Shown: positions 16,823 through 25,640 of the stretch, in pieces
Position numbering within the stretch: the first letter of the stretch is position 1
How the letters are laid out: the number at the start of each line of letters is the position of its first letter
NCBI RefSeq assembly: GCF_000827125.1
Contig: NZ_CP010311.1
Span: 744,001-808,000 of the forward strand
Direction: 5' to 3'
Length of the DNA stretch: 64,000 nucleotides
Origin: Geoalkalibacter subterraneus
Lineage (GTDB): Bacteria; Desulfobacterota; Desulfuromonadia; Desulfuromonadales; Geoalkalibacteraceae
Position numbers and translations under genes: made by a program
Notes under the pieces: model-generated
Seen by the model: the letters and a program-made list of their open reading frames with translations, nothing else
Told to the model about the DNA's origin: nothing
Database searches by the model: none

Positions 16823-19246
16823 CTATTTCTTCGGCTGCTTGGATGCCGTACTTTTACGGGCTGTTGTGCTCTTCTTGGCGCCCGCAGCCGTTTTCGACTT
16901 TGCCGCGGTCTTTGATTGGACCGCGGTTTTCGATGGGCCGGCCGTTTTCGATTTAGCCGCAGGCTTGGGCTCCGGCGGTGTGATGACTTTTTTCCAGTCG
17001 CAACTCTCCTGAGGGCATTTGTGGACGGTGCCCTCGCGCTTGGTGGTCTTCTCGACGGTGACGGGAAAGCCACATTTGGGGCAGGGCTGCTTCAGGGGCT
17101 GGTCCCACAGGGCGTATTTGCATTTGGGGTAGCGGTTGCAGGAGTAGAAAATTTTGCCGTAGCGGCTTTTTTTCTCCATCAGCTCCCCTTCGCCGCATTC
17201 GGGGCAGGTAATGCCGAGTGCCTTCGGTTTGACAAGGGGCTGGATGTTCTTGCAGTCGGGGTAGGCCGAGCAGGCGAGGAATTTGCCGTAGCGCCCGTCC
17301 TTGATCAGCATGGGCGCACCGCACTTGTCGCACTTTTCCTCCGACATCACCGGCTCTTCTTTCTCCTCGCCGGAAAGAGGCTCGGTGTAGCGGCATTCGG
17401 GGAAGCCGGAGCAGGCCAGGAATTTGCCGGCGCGGCCCAATTTAACCACCAGCGGCTTGCCGCATTCGGGACAGCTGCGATCGGTTTTCTCGGTGGTAAC
17501 GTCCGCCTTTGAAACCTCTTTTTCCTTGGCCTTGAGCTGCTCGATGAAGGGCTCCCAGAATTCGCGGATGGCCGGACGCCATTTCTGCTCACCGCGCGAG
17601 ATGGCGTCAAGTTCTTCCTCCAGCTGGGCGGTAAAGTCGTAATCGACATACCGGGTGAAATGGCGGGTCAGCAGATCGTTGACCACCATTCCCACATCCT
17701 CCGGGTAGAAGGTGCGTTTTTCCAGGCGCGCGTACTTGCGCGCGACCAGTGTATTCATGATCCCTGCGTAGGTGGAGGGGCGGCCGATGCCGTACTCTTC
17801 CAGTGTCTTGACCAGGCTCGCCTCGGTATAGCGGGGCGGCGGCTGGGTGAAATGCTGCTCCGGCAGCAGTTCTCTGCGATCGAGCTTGTCTCCTTCGGTC
17901 AGCGCGGGCAGCGTTCCCTGTGCTTCCTCCTCGGCCTCGTCGGTGCCTTCAATATAGACCTTCATGAAGCCGGGGAAGCGAATCACCTGCCCTGATGCCC
18001 GGAACATGAAGCGTTCACCGGCGTTGATATCGACGGTGGTGGCGTCCAGAATCGCCGCGGCCATCTGCGAAGCGATGGTGCGCATCCAGATCAGGCGGTA
18101 GAGACGGTATTGGTCGGAGGACAGGAACGGCTTGACCTTCTCCGGCGTATTGGAGAGGTCGGTCGGGCGGATCGCCTCATGGGCTTCCTGGGCATTTTTG
18201 GCCTTGTTGCGGAACGCCCGCGGCTTATCCAGCGCGTATTCCTTCCCATATTGCCCGGTGATGACTTCGCGCGCCTGGTTGGTGGCTTCCTGCGACAGGG
18301 CCACCGAGTCTGTTCTCATGTAGGTAATCAGACCGACCGCCCCGGAGCCGATATCCACCCCCTCATAGAGTTTCTGGGCGTTGCTCATGGTCTTGCGGGC
18401 CGAGTAGCCGAGCTTGCGGCTTGCCTCCTGCTGCAGGGTGCTGGTGGTGAAAGGCGGGGCAGGATTGCGTTTTTTCTCGCTCTGAGTCACCTTGCCCACT
18501 TCGAAGGCACATTCGGCGATCTGTTTTTCAAGATCGGCGGCCTGCTGCTGCGAAGTGATGGCGAACTTGTCGAGCCGCTTGCCGTCGAGGGCGTGCAGAC
18601 GGGCTTTGAACGAGAGTGATTTGTCTGCTGTTTTCAGTTGAGCCAGCAGGGCGTCGATCGTCCAGTATTCACGGGATTCGAAGGCATTGATCTCCTTCTC
18701 CCGCTCACAGATCAGCCGCAGTGCGACGGACTGCACCCGCCCGGCTGAGAGCCCATAGCGTATTTTTTTCCACAGGAAAGGGCTCAGGTTGAAGCCGACC
18801 AGGTAGTCGAGCACGGCACGGGCCTGCTGCGCGTCCACCAACTCGCCGGCAACCTTGCGCGGCGATTCAAGGGCCTTTTTGACCGCGTCGCGGGTAATCT
18901 CATGGAACACCACACGTTTGACTCTGGGGTGATCCGCATTCTCGTCAATGCCCAGGGCGTTGAGCAGATGCCAGGCGATGGCTTCCCCCTCACGGTCGGG
19001 GTCAGTGGCGAGAATCAGTTCGTCACACTTTTCGACTTCTTTTTTCAGCGCCTGGATGTGTTTGCGGCTCTCGGGCAGAACCTGGTACTGCGGTTCGAAG
19101 TCATGCTCGACATCGACCATTCCCTGCTTGCTCGGCAAAGCGCGCACGTGACCGTAGGAGGCGAGCACCTTGTACCCGGGCCCCAGAAATTTTTCGATGG
19201 TTTTCGATTTGGCGGGAGATTCGACAATAACCAGATGTTGTGCCAT
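16823..19246 (-). CDS. topA: DNA topoisomerase I with basic C-terminal tail
   Basis: Type IA topoisomerase of 807 residues that relaxes negative supercoils. The toprim domain is at the N-terminus (HLVIVESPAKSKTIEKFLG, DPDREGEAIAWH), and the active-site tyrosine is in GLITYMRTDSVALS near residue 308. Four cysteine ribbons follow (first cysteines in CPECGKP, CDKCGAP, CPECGEG and CPKCGFP). The last roughly 45 residues are Lys/Ala/Ser/Thr-rich repeats of the KSKTA type, a histone-H1-like tail probably binding DNA. The ATG at 19246 has GAGG upstream. An apparent terminator lies between smg and this gene. Confidence 0.95.
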   Translation of the reverse strand: MAQHLVIVESPAKSKTIEKFLGPGYKVLASYGHVRALPSKQGMVDVEHDFEPQYQVLPESRKHIQALKKEVEKCDELILATDPDREGEAIAWHLLNALGIDENADHPRVKRVVFHEITRDAVKKALESPRKVAGELVDAQQARAVLDYLVGFNLSPFLWKKIRYGLSAGRVQSVALRLICEREKEINAFESREYWTIDALLAQLKTADKSLSFKARLHALDGKRLDKFAITSQQQAADLEKQIAECAFEVGKVTQSEKKRNPAPPFTTSTLQQEASRKLGYSARKTMSNAQKLYEGVDIGSGAVGLITYMRTDSVALSQEATNQAREVITGQYGKEYALDKPRAFRNKAKNAQEAHEAIRPTDLSNTPEKVKPFLSSDQYRLYRLIWMRTIASQMAAAILDATTVDINAGERFMFRASGQVIRFPGFMKVYIEGTDEAEEEAQGTLPALTEGDKLDRRELLPEQHFTQPPPRYTEASLVKTLEEYGIGRPSTYAGIMNTLVARKYARLEKRTFYPEDVGMVVNDLLTRHFTRYVDYDFTAQLEEELDAISRGEQKWRPAIREFWEPFIEQLKAKEKEVSKADVTTEKTDRSCPECGKPLVVKLGRAGKFLACSGFPECRYTEPLSGEEKEEPVMSEEKCDKCGAPMLIKDGRYGKFLACSAYPDCKNIQPLVKPKALGITCPECGEGELMEKKSRYGKIFYSCNRYPKCKYALWDQPLKQPCPKCGFPVTVEKTTKREGTVHKCPQESCDWKKVITPPEPKPAAKSKTAGPSKTAVQSKTAAKSKTAAGAKKSTTARKSTASKQPKK

Positions 19247-19295
19247 GGGAACCTCGCTGCCTCCGGAACCGTTTCAAGTATGCGGGGCAGAAATG

Positions 19296-19322
19296 AAAAA
19301 GGCCGCGGATTTCCCCGCGGCC
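19296..19322 (-). terminator. Intrinsic terminator after smg
   Basis: On the minus strand an eight-pair GC stem (GGCCGCGG/CCGCGGCC) with a six-base loop is followed by five T. It lies between smg and topA. Confidence 0.7.
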
Positions 19323-19332
19323 CGCTGCGATG

Positions 19333-19803
19333 TCAGTGAAAAAGAGCCGACCAGTCGTCGTCGAGAATGCAGTCGACCTCTTTGCGCCATTGGTGCTGGG
19401 CGCGCGAAAAAAGAGATAGAACGGCAAGTTGCTTGATGTCCTGCAGTCCCATCGGTTCGTTGGCGGAATCTACCGCGCGTTCGATAATCTCTTCCTGAGT
19501 GTCCTGGTCCAATATGCCGAGAGAGCGCAGTTTGATCAGAAAACCCCGGGCCTCGCGGGTCAGAGCGAGATTTTCCTGTGCGGTGAAGATGCGCTGTGCC
19601 GGGATATCGAGCCGGTCTGAAAGAGCATGCTCTTCGTGGAGTGTCTGAGTTTCCATCCAGGTGAAGGCGGCATCGATCTCATCCGCTTCAAAGCCGAATT
19701 CGAGCAGTTCCTGGACCATTTCCTGCTCGTTGGCGACCAGCCCCTGGTCTTCCAGAATATACTGGGTGATGAGATTGACGATGGCTAAAACCCTGTCTCT
19801 CAA
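19333..19803 (-). CDS. smg: Smg/DUF494 family protein
   Basis: A 156-residue acidic helical protein of the DUF494 (Smg) family, recognised from the N-terminal segment (VLAIVNLITQYILEDQ), the FGFEADEIDAAFTWME segment and the location between dprA and topA, which is the common arrangement. The function is not established. The start is TTG at 19803, supported by AAGGAGGTC just upstream. It lies 44 bases downstream of dprA and is followed by a terminator. Confidence 0.85.
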   Translation of the reverse strand: MRDRVLAIVNLITQYILEDQGLVANEQEMVQELLEFGFEADEIDAAFTWMETQTLHEEHALSDRLDIPAQRIFTAQENLALTREARGFLIKLRSLGILDQDTQEEIIERAVDSANEPMGLQDIKQLAVLSLFSRAQHQWRKEVDCILDDDWSALFH

Positions 19804-19847
19804 AAGACCTCCTTCGGATGAGGCGTTGTTGAACGCCTGCCTGGGGT

Positions 19848-20948
19848 TCAGGCTCTCTGGTACCGCATGCCCGGAAGCTGAACAACGCTTCCCTGGAGTT
19901 CCAAGTGCAGTAAAATAGCCGAAACCTCCATGGGAGTCAACCCACTTTTACGCACGATTTCATCGATATGGAGGGGGCTTGAGCCCAGTTGCCGGGCGAC
20001 TTTCCGGTCTGTCTCCGAAAGGTTCTCATCAACATCCGGGAGCGGTTCGGGCGACGGGGGACGGTAGTTTTTCCGCCACAGCAGCTCAATGATGTCGCGC
20101 GCCTCGGTTACCAGGTGTGCCCCCTCCTTGAGCAGCGCATTGGTGCCGGCGCAGGTGGGGCGCTGTACCGGTCCGGGCAGGGCAAAGACTTCACGTCCCT
20201 GTTCCAGGGCGAAATCCGCCGTGATCAGCGAGCCGCTGCGCACTGCGGCCTCCGCCACGAGCACTCCGCGCGACAGTCCACTGACGATGCGGTTGCGGCT
20301 TGGGAAGTTTCCTGCCTTCGGCGGCATCCCCGGCGGCTGTTCGCTGATGAGCGTGCCTTCTGCGGCGATCTTTTGAAACAGGCGTGAATTTTCCTGGGGA
20401 TAGATACGGTCGATGCCGCAGCCGAGAACTGCTGCTGTCCATCCCTCGGCATCCAGGGCGCCAAGATGGGCCGCGGTGTCGATTCCCCGTGCCAGTCCCG
20501 AAACGATCGGAATGTCGCACGCCGCCAGCTCGCGACAGATGTCCCTGACGAGCCGCATGTTGTCGGGGGAGGCACGCCGGGATCCGACGACCGCGAGTCC
20601 TTCGGGCAGTGGGAAGCGTCCGCGCACATAGAGTAGCACGGGGGGATCGTGAATGGCATCGAGAAGATCCGGGTAATTGTCGTTTCCGCGGCAGACCAGT
20701 TGCACCCCCTCGGCGGCCAGCTCCCCCGCGGTGCGCAGCAGCTGCGAGCAGTCAGCAGGCGGGATGGCGAGGGCGATATTTTTGGGAAGGCGTGCACGTC
20801 GGTAGAGGGTGACGGGGTCGGCGGCGAGGATTTCATCGACCGAGCCAAAGGCCTGGTACAGATTGGACAGGCGGCGCTGGCCGAGCCCCGGCGTCAGGTG
20901 TAGACGCAGCCAGTTGAATTGTTGCGGTGGAAGTTCATGACATTGCAT
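19848..20948 (-). CDS. dprA: DNA-processing protein DprA/Smf
   Basis: Binds incoming single-stranded DNA and loads RecA during natural transformation, and is widespread beyond known competent bacteria. The 366 residues comprise an N-terminal helical region (WLRLHLTPGLGQRRLSNLY), the Rossmann-fold core with AVVGSRRAS and SGLARGIDTAAH, and a C-terminal winged helix (IDEIVRKSGLTPMEVSAILLHLE). The ATG at 20948 has no visible Shine-Dalgarno and begins only 12 bases after the T-run of a terminator; no better in-frame start is available. Confidence 0.92.
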   Translation of the reverse strand: MQCHELPPQQFNWLRLHLTPGLGQRRLSNLYQAFGSVDEILAADPVTLYRRARLPKNIALAIPPADCSQLLRTAGELAAEGVQLVCRGNDNYPDLLDAIHDPPVLLYVRGRFPLPEGLAVVGSRRASPDNMRLVRDICRELAACDIPIVSGLARGIDTAAHLGALDAEGWTAAVLGCGIDRIYPQENSRLFQKIAAEGTLISEQPPGMPPKAGNFPSRNRIVSGLSRGVLVAEAAVRSGSLITADFALEQGREVFALPGPVQRPTCAGTNALLKEGAHLVTEARDIIELLWRKNYRPPSPEPLPDVDENLSETDRKVARQLGSSPLHIDEIVRKSGLTPMEVSAILLHLELQGSVVQLPGMRYQRA

Positions 20949-20960
20949 GGCGCAAACAAT

Positions 20961-20993
20961 AAAAAAAGGGCGGACTGTTGTCCACCCTTTTTT
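20961..20993 (-). terminator. Intrinsic terminator between the LysM gene and dprA
   Basis: On the minus strand GGGTGGA pairs with TCCGCCC (one G-U pair) around a six-base loop, with flanking A-run and seven T. On the plus strand the same position is a C-A mismatch, so minus is the better orientation. Confidence 0.8.
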
Positions 20994-21059
20994 AATGAGC
21001 TGTTGAGTTTATGGGAGTGATTCTGTGCCCCTGCCGAGCTGCTGGTTGAACGCGACCCG

Positions 21060-22094
21060 TTACAGGGCGTCCGTGTGCACCCGGTCTCCGGCATAGATGG
21101 CTTCGACGCTTTTGAGGATCAGGATGGACGCGGTGTGGGGCTGGGTTTCAATAACCACCGCTGTTCCAAGAGCCGTTTCGGGAAGCTGCAGGGACCGGTC
21201 ACTGTGGTCGTACATCTTCCTTGCTGTTTCGGAGATTTCGCGTGGCCGGGAGATCATCAGCAGGTTGCCCGGCAAAAGGCCTTCTTCTGAACCTATGTCG
21301 ATATAGGCCACCATCTGTTGTCCCATGGCGATGTTTTCAAGGCGGTTGCCGATGATCTGCCCTGTCAACTGCCGATCGGTCTGCTGCAGAACGATTTCCG
21401 TCTCAAGGGGCTTAAGCGGCTTGATCAGGTCGCCGCGGTGGATTTCGCGATCCGCTTCGGTGATAACGGCCGAGGCGACATCCTTATGCAGGCGGCTGAT
21501 CTGAAGGCTGCCTTTCTCCTGCACGAAATAGCCGAGGGATTCGCCGGTGTCCGGATGAAAGACCTCCTCCCCCAAGGAAAAGATCGTGAAGAGATCTCCA
21601 GGAGAGACCCTTCCGGCGTCGGTCAGGTCGATAAAGACCTGCTCCCCTTCAGCCATCATGATGCGGTTGTCGGTGGTATCCACCAGGGTGCCGACGGAGC
21701 CGACCGCGGATTTGTCGATGAAGCCGGGATAACCGCCGATGGATTTGATCGTGATTTGCTCGCTGGGCTCACCGGCACTGACGGTTTCGGCGGGCGCGGC
21801 CTGCTCCAGGATGTTCTCCAGTTCATCCTCGTCCCGCACGATTTCAATGCGGTCGGGGAAGATGCGCAGTCTCTGTCCCGGGTAGATGAAGTGCGGGTTG
21901 CGGATGTCCGGGTTGTTGGCCCAGAGGCTGGGCCAGTAGTGGGGGTCCTTGATGAAACGATCGGAGATCCCCCACAGCGTGTCGCCCTTTTTGATGGTGT
22001 AGATTCTGGATGGCTCGGCGGCACCGACCGCCCAGGACATCAGGAGGACAAGAGCCCAGGCGGAAGCGCAAACGGCGGTTTTTTTGAAGAACAT
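21060..22094 (-). CDS. Secreted LysM-domain protein
   Basis: A 344-residue exported protein. An N-terminal signal peptide (hydrophobic residues about 8-25, cleavage near GAA) is followed by a LysM peptidoglycan-binding domain at about 31-82 (IYTIKKGDTLWGISDRF, FIYPGQRLRIF). The rest, about 110-340, is a beta-rich region with no family I recognise; similar long LysM proteins are common in Desulfuromonadales. The ATG at 22094 has GAGGACC upstream; an upstream in-frame extension covers the intergenic gap and is discarded. It is 28 bases downstream of cpoB, consistent with a cell-envelope operon. Confidence 0.8.
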   Translation of the reverse strand: MFFKKTAVCASAWALVLLMSWAVGAAEPSRIYTIKKGDTLWGISDRFIKDPHYWPSLWANNPDIRNPHFIYPGQRLRIFPDRIEIVRDEDELENILEQAAPAETVSAGEPSEQITIKSIGGYPGFIDKSAVGSVGTLVDTTDNRIMMAEGEQVFIDLTDAGRVSPGDLFTIFSLGEEVFHPDTGESLGYFVQEKGSLQISRLHKDVASAVITEADREIHRGDLIKPLKPLETEIVLQQTDRQLTGQIIGNRLENIAMGQQMVAYIDIGSEEGLLPGNLLMISRPREISETARKMYDHSDRSLQLPETALGTAVVIETQPHTASILILKSVEAIYAGDRVHTDAL

Positions 22095-22122
22095 GGCAGG
22101 TCCTCGAAATTCGTAAGGGAGT

Positions 22123-22818
22123 CTAGAACTCCAGTTGCGTTTTGGCAGCAGCACTGTCGGGATACTGCTCGCGCAAAAAATCGACGATTTCACGCGCCTG
22201 GTCGGTATGCCCCAGCTCATGGTAGGCCTGTGCCGCCTTCAGCAGAGCATTCGGTGCACGTGCGGATTGCGGATAATTCTGGGCCAGGCCGACAAATCGT
22301 GTCGCGGCTTCGGTGAATTTCTGTTGGGAGTAATAGCATTCTCCGATCCAAAATTCAGCGTTGGCCGCATATTCGTTGTCCGGATAGTATTCGAGAAAGT
22401 TCTCAAACCCCGCAATCGCCTTGTCGTAGCGGCCTGAGGTGTAATCGGAGAAGGCGCGCAGGTAAATCTCTGTTGCGGATGAAGGTGCCCGCCCCGCGGA
22501 TGCCGTGCGCTCCAACGGGTCGATTCGGGGTGTTTTGTCGGTGATTTGGCCAGACGAAGTGCCCATTTGCGTTTGGCCCGTCAGCTGTCTTTGCTCAACC
22601 GCCTCCAGGCGGGCATCGTACCCTTGCAGCTGTTGATCCAGATCCTCCACCGTATTCTGCAGCGAGATCAGTTCGTCGGTGATTGCGGTGTATTGCCGCT
22701 TGAGACGGGAGAGGTCGGTCTGCAGGTCGGACTGGGACGAGTGGGAAGGGGGCAGCGCGCAGCCGCCGGCCATCAGGACAAAAGCAGAAAAAAGCACAAA
22801 GGCTGCGATTCGAATCAA
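22123..22818 (-). CDS. cpoB: Tol-Pal system protein CpoB/YbgF, lipoprotein form
   Basis: A 231-residue periplasmic protein. The lipobox LMAGGC gives a lipidated Cys20, whereas the E. coli protein is soluble. A coiled coil follows (about 30-75, LSRLKRQYTAITDELISLQN), then a Ser/Thr/Ala linker and three TPR repeats from about 115 (YTSGRYDKAIAGFENFLEYYPDNEYA and two more). In E. coli CpoB coordinates Tol-driven outer-membrane constriction with peptidoglycan synthesis. No tolQRAB or pal genes are in the window, so assignment rests on domain order. Confidence 0.85.
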   Translation of the reverse strand: MIRIAAFVLFSAFVLMAGGCALPPSHSSQSDLQTDLSRLKRQYTAITDELISLQNTVEDLDQQLQGYDARLEAVEQRQLTGQTQMGTSSGQITDKTPRIDPLERTASAGRAPSSATEIYLRAFSDYTSGRYDKAIAGFENFLEYYPDNEYAANAEFWIGECYYSQQKFTEAATRFVGLAQNYPQSARAPNALLKAAQAYHELGHTDQAREIVDFLREQYPDSAAAKTQLEF

Positions 22819-22985
22819 GACGGTCTCCGTCGGAAAAGTGATGCGATGAAGGAATTTTAAACTGGGGATTTTTCTAAAAAGTAGAGGGTTTTACCCCGCT
22901 TGTCAAGGCGGCATTGATGAGCTCTCGTCCGGCGGGCAACGATCTGTTATGATGCGTCAAAATACGCGGAGAGGAAAATTTTGCA

Positions 22986-24209
22986 ATGAAACAAGTGGAA
23001 CTCCTGGCTCCAGCCGGTGATCTTCATAAAATGGAAACCGCTTTGCGATACGGCGCCGATGCGGTCTATCTCGGCAGCCCGCGCTTTGGCCTGAGAGCGC
23101 CGGCGGGCTCTTTTGATCTCCAGGCGCTGCGACGGGCCGTGGACTTGTGCCATTCACTCGGCAGGCGGCTTTACCTGACGCTCAATGCCTATCTGCGGCC
23201 GGAGGAGTTTCCCGAGCTGGAATCTTTGCTCGAAGAGCTGCGTCCCCTGGACATTGACGCCTACATCGTCTCCGATCCAGGAGTTGTCGCCACGGTGAAA
23301 AGGATTGATCCTGGTCGGGAACTGCATCTTTCCACCCAGGCCAATACCACCAACGCCGCGGCGGCCCAGTTGTGGGGTTCCCTTGGCGTTTCGCGGGTGA
23401 ATCTTGCCCGGGAACTGACCCTGGAGCGCATTGCCGCCGTCCGGCAGGGCACATCTGTTGAGCTGGAGGTGTTTGTCCATGGCGCCATGTGTGTCGCCTA
23501 TTCTGGCCGCTGCCTGCTGTCGGCCGTGTTGACCGGGCGCGAAGCCAACCGCGGTGAGTGCGCCCACCCCTGCCGCTGGGGGTATGCGCTGGTGGAAAAG
23601 ACGCGGCCGGGGGAATACATGCCGGTGGAGGAGCATCAGGACGGGACCTTTCTCTTCAACAGTCGCGACCTGTGCTTGCTCGACCACCTGCCCCAGCTGA
23701 TCGGCGCCGGGGTGGACAGTCTCAAGATCGAGGGGCGCATGAAGAGTCTTTACTATGTGGCGGCCGTCACCCGCGTTTATCGCGCCGCCCTGGATCGATT
23801 TTATGCCGATCCGCACAACTACGTCGTCGATTCCCTCTGGCGCGAAGAGCTGGACAAGGTCAGTCATCGCCCCTACGGCACAGGCTTTCTGCTGGGGGAG
23901 GATTCACCCCAGGTGCATACGACCGATTCCGCTTATGTGCGTAGCTGTGATTTTGTCGGTCTTGTGCACCGGCAGGAAGGCGAACTGATTGTAGAAGGGC
24001 GCAATCGCTTCTTTCCCGGCGAGAATCTGGAGCTGATCGGCCCCGGTATGCGGACCAAGCCTTTTAAGGCCGGCCGCATTGAAACGTTGGACGGCGAGGG
24101 GGTGCCCGCCGGTCAGCCCAATATGCGGATGCGCATCGAATTGCCGGAAGGGGCGCAGGAGGGCGACATTCTGCGGCGACCCATGCTGAACAGTTCGTTG
24201 CAGGTTTAG
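22986..24209 (+). CDS. Peptidase U32 family protein (TrhP/RlhA-like RNA hydroxylation)
   Basis: A 407-residue member of the U32 family, formerly called collagenase-like. It starts with the family N-terminus VELLAPAGDLHKMETALRYGADAVYLG, followed by the cysteine-containing signature CVAYSGRCLLS and GECAHPCRWGY, then GVDSLKIEGRMKS. Characterised relatives need an iron-sulfur cluster and hydroxylate tRNA uridine 34 (TrhP) or 23S rRNA (RlhA) using prephenate-derived chemistry; which RNA is used here is unknown. Its stop overlaps the stop of the convergent phosphatase gene. Confidence 0.85.
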   Translation: MKQVELLAPAGDLHKMETALRYGADAVYLGSPRFGLRAPAGSFDLQALRRAVDLCHSLGRRLYLTLNAYLRPEEFPELESLLEELRPLDIDAYIVSDPGVVATVKRIDPGRELHLSTQANTTNAAAAQLWGSLGVSRVNLARELTLERIAAVRQGTSVELEVFVHGAMCVAYSGRCLLSAVLTGREANRGECAHPCRWGYALVEKTRPGEYMPVEEHQDGTFLFNSRDLCLLDHLPQLIGAGVDSLKIEGRMKSLYYVAAVTRVYRAALDRFYADPHNYVVDSLWREELDKVSHRPYGTGFLLGEDSPQVHTTDSAYVRSCDFVGLVHRQEGELIVEGRNRFFPGENLELIGPGMRTKPFKAGRIETLDGEGVPAGQPNMRMRIELPEGAQEGDILRRPMLNSSLQV

Positions 24210-24889
24210 AAGAAAAAGAACAGTTTCTTTTTAGGTTCCCGTGCCGGCACCGACCAGCAATGTCCGCTGCGGACTTCACAGCAGGTTAGCGCGCGGCCGT
24301 AAACCGCCCCTGTATCCAGCCCCAGCCGCCCCGGTTTTTTCAACGGCCCTTTTGATTGCGGCGTGTGGCCGAAGACCACGGTCTTGCCCCAGTCGTAATC
24401 ATTGTCCAGGAAATCCTCCCGTATCCACAGAAGATCCTCTTCGCTCTGCTGTGAAAGGGGCCGTTCCGGCCGCAGACCGGCATGGACGAAGATGAATTCC
24501 GGCGTCTCATAATAGAGTCGCAGGTTCTCAAAAAAATTCAGGTGGTCTCCAGGAAGACTGTCGCCCGGGTGCAGGGCGTAGCTCTCCAGCGTTGAGCGCC
24601 CACCGTTGGTCAGAAAGGCCAGATGGTCGCGTCCGGAGATGAAATCGAGCAGCATGGCCTCATGGTTGCCCTTGAGGAAGACCGTGTGCGGAAAACGTTT
24701 GGCAAAGTCGAGCAGATAATCCACAACTGCGCAGGAGTCGGGTCCGCGGTCGATATAATCGCCGAGGAAAACGACCTGATCGTCACTTTGCGGTGCAACC
24801 CGCTTCATCAGGGTGCGAAGCTGATCCAGGCAGCCGTGTATGTCTCCCACCGCCAGCAGGCGGCCGGTGCTGTTGTCGTGTGTCGTCAT
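24206..24889 (-). CDS. PPP-family serine/threonine or bis-nucleotide phosphatase
   Basis: A 227-residue metallophosphatase of the PPP family. The metal-binding motifs are intact: GDIHG (residues 15-19), GDYIDRG, GNHE and FVHAGL, followed by VFGHTP. Family members dephosphorylate phospho-Ser/Thr proteins or cleave diadenosine tetraphosphate; the sequence does not discriminate. The ATG at 24889 is chosen over a longer frame because the extension overlaps the preceding gene. The last residues (EPKKKLFFFF) are odd and may reflect a late stop in an A/T-rich tail. It follows the unknown gene upstream by 40 bases. Confidence 0.85.
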   Translation of the reverse strand: MTTHDNSTGRLLAVGDIHGCLDQLRTLMKRVAPQSDDQVVFLGDYIDRGPDSCAVVDYLLDFAKRFPHTVFLKGNHEAMLLDFISGRDHLAFLTNGGRSTLESYALHPGDSLPGDHLNFFENLRLYYETPEFIFVHAGLRPERPLSQQSEEDLLWIREDFLDNDYDWGKTVVFGHTPQSKGPLKKPGRLGLDTGAVYGRALTCCEVRSGHCWSVPAREPKKKLFFFF

Positions 24890-24929
24890 GCGTCGAGTAT
24901 TTTCCCGTTGATGCAGAAGGTTTTTCGGT

Positions 24930-25523
24930 TCAGGTCGGACGCCCCTCACGGACCTTGGTCGGGACTACCCGTGCGCAGGCCTGCGGCCCCGCCAGTTCGC
25001 GATAGACACGAAGCAGGAAGCGTACCGTCACTACCTTGTGGATCGCCGCCTGAGTCAGGCGGTAGATTTGGCGGCGGAAAAAGGAGGGCTGGGCGCTGCC
25101 CAGCAGCAGGGGGCAGAATTCAGACAGCTGCAGCTCGATCCGCACCCCTTCAGGCAACTCTTCCGTAATGAATTGCAGTCGGCCGCGATGGCACATGTCG
25201 CGCTGAACCAGAAAACCACCGCAGATTTCCATCGTGCAGGTGCGCCGTGAATCCTGATGCTGTTCGACGGGGGCGTTGAACTCGAGCAGATTCCAGGGCG
25301 TGCCCGCCAGACGAAAGCGAACACCCTCAGAATCGCAACCCGGACGCACCAGCCCGAAAGTAAAGCGGCGCAGGTGCTCCAGGTAGCGGTCGAACAGGAA
25401 ACGGGGAGTGACCCCGTCGGTCAGATGGCGGGGAAGTTCCAGCCATTGCACCGAGAAAACGGAGGAATCGTCCAGCAGAACCTGCTGGCAGGCGATTTCG
25501 CCGGGCTCGGAGTTTGCGTCCAT
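24930..25523 (-). CDS. Conserved-looking protein of unknown function
   Basis: A 197-residue soluble protein starting MDANSEPGEIACQQ. No family is recognised. A central part predicted as beta strands (VRFRLAGTPWNLLEF, GGFLVQRDMCHRGRLQFIT) is followed by a basic helix-rich C-terminus (SFFRRQIYRLTQAAIHKVV). The frame continues upstream for 124 residues, but ATG 25523 follows a GGAG and the upstream part overlaps the divergent flavoprotein gene. It is probably co-transcribed with the PPP phosphatase downstream. Confidence 0.5.
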   Translation of the reverse strand: MDANSEPGEIACQQVLLDDSSVFSVQWLELPRHLTDGVTPRFLFDRYLEHLRRFTFGLVRPGCDSEGVRFRLAGTPWNLLEFNAPVEQHQDSRRTCTMEICGGFLVQRDMCHRGRLQFITEELPEGVRIELQLSEFCPLLLGSAQPSFFRRQIYRLTQAAIHKVVTVRFLLRVYRELAGPQACARVVPTKVREGRPT

Positions 25524-25640
25524 ACGCTGACATTCTCCAAAAAAATGGTAGATTTGCAGTGATCGTTGAAGTTTAACACAGAGAGAGCCCGACAGTCGAT
25601 TCTGTCGGTTCAGTGCCTTTAAAGGGAAAGGGGTGTTTTT

